Shown here: positions 60,684-64,000 of the stretch, in pieces
Position numbering within the stretch: the stretch's first letter is position 1
How the letters are laid out: each line of letters begins with the position of its first letter
Assembly (NCBI GenBank): GCA_900119625.1
Contig: FPKD01000001.1
Span: 372,001 to 436,000, forward strand
DNA from: Olsenella sp. kh2p3
Lineage (GTDB): Bacteria; Actinomycetota; Coriobacteriia; Coriobacteriales; Atopobiaceae
Reading direction: 5' to 3'
DNA length: 64,000 bases
The notes under the pieces: model-generated
Seen by the model: only the letters and a program-made list of their open reading frames with translations
The model's database searches: none
Told to the model about the DNA's origin: nothing
Translations under genes and position numbers: made by a program

Positions 60684-61964
60684 ATGGCATCAGACGCACG
60701 CACACCAGAGAAGACCTATCTGGCAATCGACCTCAAGTCGTTTTACGCAAGCGTGGAATGCGCCGACAGGGGCCTGGACCCCTTCGCCACGGACCTTGTG
60801 GTGGCAGACCCAACGCGCAGTCCCAACACTATCTGCCTGGCCATAACCCCTGCGCTCAAGGCCAAGGGGGTCAAGAATCGCTGCCGCGTACGTGAGATAC
60901 CCCAAGGCATCCCCTACATCACCGCCATGCCCAGGATGCACCGCTACATGGAGGTCTCCGCGCAGGTGTACGCCATCTACTTGCGCTACGTGTCCAGTCA
61001 GGACGCCTGGCCGTACAGCGTGGACGAGGCCTTTCTCGATGTGACGCCCTACCAGGCGCTCTATGGCTCCAACGCACGGGCGCTCGCAAAGCGCATTATC
61101 GCCACGGTACGAGAGGAGACGGGCGTCTCGGCAACGGCGGGCATAGGCCCCAACATGTTTCTCTGCAAGGTGGCGCTCGACCTCATGGCCAAACACGCCG
61201 CAGATGGCATAGGACAGCTGGACGAGAAGACCTTCCGCCGCGACGTGTGGTTCCACCGTCCCATCACGGACATCTGGGGCATAGGGCCCGGCATTGCGCG
61301 CAGACTTGCGCGGGCGGGCGTCTACGACCTTGCGGGCATCTGCGCCACGGACCCAACGTGGCTGCATGGGGAGTTTGGCCGCAACGCCGAGTGGCTCATC
61401 GACCACGCCTGGGGACTCGAGCCCTGCACCATCGCGGACGCTCGCGGGTACGTGCCCAAGGCGCGCTCGCTTTCCAACGGCCAGGTGCTCATGCGCGACT
61501 ACGGCTTTGGCGAGGCACGCGTGGTGCTGCGCGAGATGGCCTGGCAGAGCTGTCTTGACTTGCGGCAGCAGGCACTCGCGTGCGACACGGTGGGGCTCTA
61601 CGTGGGCTACTCGGGTCAGGCAGAGCTCTTTGGGCACGGCGGTGGGCAGAGGGCCCTTGGACACCAGACCGCCGGCGAGCGAGAGGTGACAGACGCACTT
61701 CTCGCGCTCTACGACCAGACGGTTGCGCGCGATGTGCCCATTCGCCGCGTGTGTCTATGGCTGGGCGGCGTTGTCCCGGCGGCCGTAGCGGTTCCCACGC
61801 TCTTCGATAACCCCGCGGCGGACGCGCGGGAGGCAAGGCTGGCCGGCGCCGTGACCCGTGCGCGGCGGCGCTTTGGGCCCAACACTGTGCTCTCTGGCAC
61901 GAGTCTGCTTCCCGCCGCCAATGCCCGTGAACGCAACCTGCAGATCGGGGGCCACCGTGCGTGA
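60684..61964 (+). CDS. Y-family DNA polymerase (UmuC/DinB-like)
   Basis: 426 residues. The catalytic acids are Asp16 (YLAIDLKSFYASVE) and the DE pair in YSVDEAFLDVTPY. The helix-hairpin-helix PITDIWGIGPGIARRLARAGVYDLAGI and the little-finger domain follow. This is an error-prone translesion polymerase. The ATG at 60684 follows GGAGGA and lies just beyond an SOS box. The form resembles the UmuC-like polymerases encoded with YolD-type partners in Gram-positive bacteria. Confidence 0.93.
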   Translation: MASDARTPEKTYLAIDLKSFYASVECADRGLDPFATDLVVADPTRSPNTICLAITPALKAKGVKNRCRVREIPQGIPYITAMPRMHRYMEVSAQVYAIYLRYVSSQDAWPYSVDEAFLDVTPYQALYGSNARALAKRIIATVREETGVSATAGIGPNMFLCKVALDLMAKHAADGIGQLDEKTFRRDVWFHRPITDIWGIGPGIARRLARAGVYDLAGICATDPTWLHGEFGRNAEWLIDHAWGLEPCTIADARGYVPKARSLSNGQVLMRDYGFGEARVVLREMAWQSCLDLRQQALACDTVGLYVGYSGQAELFGHGGGQRALGHQTAGEREVTDALLALYDQTVARDVPIRRVCLWLGGVVPAAVAVPTLFDNPAADAREARLAGAVTRARRRFGPNTVLSGTSLLPAANARERNLQIGGHRA

Positions 61965-62256
61965 GGACGTGCGCCAAGAGATCGGCCGGCTACCTTTGGC
62001 ATCCTCGTGGCCAGACATAGGCGAGCGCGAGCAGGAGCGCAGGGAAGCGGTGCTTAGGGGCATTGTCCAGCGCATTGTTGAGGACGGGCCGCGCCGTGCC
62101 ATGGCCTCCCCCGAGCGGGGGCGCCAGTTCATCCCGTTTGCCGCCCTCCGTGGCTACGACGAGATGCTCGAGGAGGTGGAGCTCCGCGCCGCCGGCGCCG
62201 GAGGGAGCGCCTCAGCAGCCGCGGCGGAGAGAAACGCGCCTCCGGCGCAGAAATGA
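61957..62256 (+). CDS. YolD-like protein
   Basis: 99 residues from GTG at 61957 (an ATG at 61921 would add 12). The motif SPERGRQFIPFAALRGYDEML matches the conserved core of YolD-like partners of UmuC polymerases. It overlaps the polymerase gene by 8 bp. The C-terminal tail (AAGAGGSASAAAAERNAPPAQK) is low complexity and runs into a repeat; a damaged copy of the same 3' end occurs past the toxin-antitoxin genes. Confidence 0.75.
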   Translation: MREDVRQEIGRLPLASSWPDIGEREQERREAVLRGIVQRIVEDGPRRAMASPERGRQFIPFAALRGYDEMLEEVELRAAGAGGSASAAAAERNAPPAQK

Positions 62257-62345
62257 CGCCCGAAGGCCCATCTCGTACGGAATTGCGTCGGCAGCCCACG
62301 CTCCGGCGCCATTTTCTCGCCGAAGGGTGAGTTTCCGCAGAAAGC
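62188..62345. repeat. Direct repeat left of the toxin-antitoxin genes (CCTTCGGGCGTCA family, copy 3)
   Basis: It begins in the end of the yolD-like gene (GCCGGCGCCGGAGGGAG) and continues through GAGAGAAACGCGCCTCCGG, CAGAAATGACGCC, GGCCCATCTCGTACG and CCCACGCTCCGGCGCCATTTT. The same order recurs at 63055-63225 with scattered changes. Confidence 0.85.
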
Positions 62346-62383
62346 GCAAGGAAGAAAAGGCCTCCGGGAGAGGCGCTGGATCA

Positions 62384-62668
62384 TTAGCCAGCATCTAGCA
62401 GCTTGTCGGCAAGGGCTGCACGAGCATACGCGCTCGTGCTCATTCCGGCGCTTTTGGCTTTCTGTTCCACGGCACGCTTCATTCCTATGGGAACCTTGAC
62501 CGAAATGGTGGCAGTCCCCTCGGTCGAAAGTGGCGGCCGCCCGTGCACGACGGCACCCGCGCTGTGCTCCCCCTCGGGAAACTCACCACGCTCGTAGGAA
62601 GAGCACCACCGATCGATCATTTCCTCGGTGATCTCCTGCCCGTTTGCCGCAATCCACTTCCTACTCAT
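62384..62668 (-). CDS. Ribbon-helix-helix antitoxin
   Basis: 94 residues. The N-terminal half (ITEEMIDRWCSSYERGEFPEGE, GRPPLSTEG) and the C-terminal RHH-like segment (TISVKVPIGMKRAVEQKAKSAGMSTSAYARAAL) are typical of actinobacterial antitoxins. It is the second gene of the pair and overlaps the toxin stop by 4 bp (ATGA), with AAAGGAGG upstream. It should bind the toxin and repress the operon. Confidence 0.8.
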   Translation of the reverse strand: MSRKWIAANGQEITEEMIDRWCSSYERGEFPEGEHSAGAVVHGRPPLSTEGTATISVKVPIGMKRAVEQKAKSAGMSTSAYARAALADKLLDAG

Positions 62669-62931
62669 CGCAACCTCCTTTCAACCGTTTCAATCTCTTT
62701 TGCAAACTTCTTTTGCACTGGAGTGTTGGCATGTATCACGAGCCAGCCAGAAACAGTCTCAACCGCAACTAGCTCAACGTCTCTGCCGTCAGGCAACCAG
62801 CCAACCATGAGCCATCTTGGGGGCTCCTCGGGACTCTCACGCATGATGCACTTTGTCACCGAGCCCCATGCCTCGATGACCTCTTCGCGGTTCAAGTGCT
62901 TCAGGGCATTCGGATGAATCTCGGGCAGCAT
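62665..62931 (-). CDS. Putative type II toxin (RelE/BrnT-like)
   Basis: 88 residues from MLPEIHPNALKHL. The pattern HPNAL ... EAW ... RWLMVGWLPDGRDVELVAVE ... WLVIHA ... QKKFAKEIE resembles small toxins of the BrnT/RelE-like group, which usually cleave RNA. Catalytic residues cannot be assigned with confidence. It lies upstream of and overlaps its antitoxin gene, the BrnTA order. Its base composition is visibly lower in GC than the neighbours, and the pair is framed by direct repeats. Confidence 0.7.
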   Translation of the reverse strand: MLPEIHPNALKHLNREEVIEAWGSVTKCIMRESPEEPPRWLMVGWLPDGRDVELVAVETVSGWLVIHANTPVQKKFAKEIETVERRLR

Positions 62932-63343
62932 GGGGCACCTTTCGTCATACCGATAGTGTATCCAATTAGAGTTACAGAAATTGCCTCTCAGCCCGTGGTA
63001 CCAAAGACTCAACACCGCTACCTCAACACCGCCAATGGGTCCAGCGCGTTATTGAGGCCGGACCGCGCCGCCGACGCCGGAGGGGGCATCTCAGCACAGC
63101 CACAGAGAGAAACGCGCCTCCGGGGCAGAAATGACGCCGAAAGGCCCATCTCGTACGTGATCCCGTCGGTAACCCACGCTCCGGCGCCATTTTTCTCGCC
63201 CGAAGGCGGGTTTTCGCACCTCCGGCCGCATCGCCAGCGGAGGCGCCCACCAACCCCAACGCAGCGTACACATCGGCAACGTATACTGTCTTCTTGGCTT
63301 ATTCGCCGCGAGGTACCTTGTCACAAGACCCGAAAGGAAACCC
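62932..63343. other. Spacer with right-hand direct repeat upstream of galE
   Basis: No gene. 63035-63225 carries a degraded copy of the yolD-like 3' end (GTCCAGCGC-TTATTGAGG-CGG-CCGCGCCG) joined to copy 4 of the CCTTCGGGCGTCA repeat (GAGAGAAACGCGCCTCCGG ... CTCGTACG ... GCTCCGGCGCC). The galE promoter should lie in 63260-63330 (GTATACTGTC region). Confidence 0.75.
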
Positions 63344-64000
63344 ATGAGCGAAGCAAAAGACCCAAAGAACACCTGCGTGCTCGTCACCGGCGGCGCCGGC
63401 TTCATTGGCAGCCACACGGTGGTGGAGCTCCTTCAGGACGGCTACAAGGTAGTCATTGTCGACGACCTCTCCAACGCGTCGGAGAAGGTCATCGGTCGCA
63501 TCAAGACCATCGTGGGCGACGCCGCTGCCGCCAACCTCACCTTCTACCGCGCCGACGTCAACGACCGCGAGGCCATGAACGCCGTCTTTGACGAGAACCA
63601 CATCGACCGCGTGATCCACTTCGCCGGCTTCAAGGCGGTGGGCGAGTCCGTGAGCAAGCCCATCGAGTACTACACCAACAACCTGGGCAACACCCTCACG
63701 CTCGTGGACGTGATGCGCAACCACGGCTGCAAGGACATCATCTTCTCCAGCTCTGCCACGGTCTACGGCGACCCGGACAAACTCCCCCTCACCGAGGAGA
63801 GCCCCAAGAAGCCCGCGACCAACCCATACGGCTGGACCAAGTGGATGATCGAGCAAATCCTGACCGACCTCCACACCGCAGACCCAGAGTGGAACGTCGT
63901 GCTTCTCCGCTACTTCAACCCCATCGGCGCGCACCCATCGGGACTCATGGGCGAGGACCCCAAGGGCATTCCCAACAACCTCCTGCCCTACGTCGCGCAG
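63344..64000 (+). CDS. galE: UDP-glucose 4-epimerase, partial
   Basis: The first 219 residues of GalE; the gene runs past the window end. The NAD motif VTGGAGFIGSH (14-24), catalytic SSSATVYGDP and YxxxK as NPYGWTKWM, and RYFNPIGAHPSG are intact. It interconverts UDP-glucose and UDP-galactose. AAAGGAAA precedes the ATG. It has no evident link to the toxin-antitoxin cassette next to it. Confidence 0.95.
   Translation, partial: MSEAKDPKNTCVLVTGGAGFIGSHTVVELLQDGYKVVIVDDLSNASEKVIGRIKTIVGDAAAANLTFYRADVNDREAMNAVFDENHIDRVIHFAGFKAVGESVSKPIEYYTNNLGNTLTLVDVMRNHGCKDIIFSSSATVYGDPDKLPLTEESPKKPATNPYGWTKWMIEQILTDLHTADPEWNVVLLRYFNPIGAHPSGLMGEDPKGIPNNLLPYVAQ

Overview
The window is 64 kb of high-GC, gene-dense DNA and most likely comes from an anaerobic gut actinomycete of class Coriobacteriia (an Atopobiaceae/Olsenella-like genome). 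This placement is inferred from protein style, GC, the short dispersed palindromes and the gene content; there is no rRNA marker. About 58 genes are supported, mostly on the minus strand. No rRNA, tRNA, CRISPR array or prophage was seen.

The core is a nearly complete anaerobic purine (uric acid) catabolic island with the cofactor machinery it needs. (1) 0.6-6.6 kb: the labile-selenium / selenium-dependent molybdenum hydroxylase maturation set (yedF, selenium-linked cysteine desulfurase, DUF3343 protein, yqeB, selD, xdhC; yqeC divergent). (2) 7.7-14.4 kb: the ring-fragment catabolism operon ygeY-ygeW-arcC-mocA(HTH fusion)-hydantoinase-ridA. (3) 15-22 kb: an accessory interval with a Fic protein flanked by repeats, small membrane proteins and a Bce-type sensor/ABC resistance module. 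(4) 22.4-34.8 kb: ygeX, a urate/xanthine permease, a double-cubane-type anaerobic reductase, a three-subunit xanthine dehydrogenase, guanine deaminase and a purine-base permease. (5) 35.3-41.9 kb: a nucleoside ABC importer with two paralogous BMP lipoproteins and a nucleoside/guanine deaminase. (6) 42-49.8 kb: XdhD-type Mo/Fe-S hydroxylase, a four-cluster ferredoxin, YgfK and SsnA. (7) 50.4-52.3 kb: a YheO-like PAS-HTH regulator with an M20 peptidase. (8) 53.7-59.9 kb: molybdenum cofactor synthesis and molybdate uptake (mogA-like, moeA-like, a moaC-MOSC fusion, moaA, modCBA). (9) 60.2-64 kb: an SOS-controlled Y-family polymerase locus, a toxin-antitoxin pair and the start of galE.

Read together, purine nucleosides and bases are imported, deaminated and oxidised or reduced at Mo/Se hydroxylases. 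The ring is opened to carbamoylated three-carbon fragments, and carbamoyl groups are recovered as ATP by carbamate kinase. 2,3-diaminopropionate is cleaved to pyruvate and ammonia. A recurring palindrome (core AACAA-TTGTT) lies upstream of at least ten of these transcription units, including molybdate uptake and the YheO-like regulator. It suggests one regulon binding purine catabolism to cofactor supply; this is the strongest candidate for something undescribed here.

Four families of short dispersed repeats sit between genes. Two of them bracket accessory genes (Fic; toxin-antitoxin), which suggests repeat-mediated gain of these cassettes.
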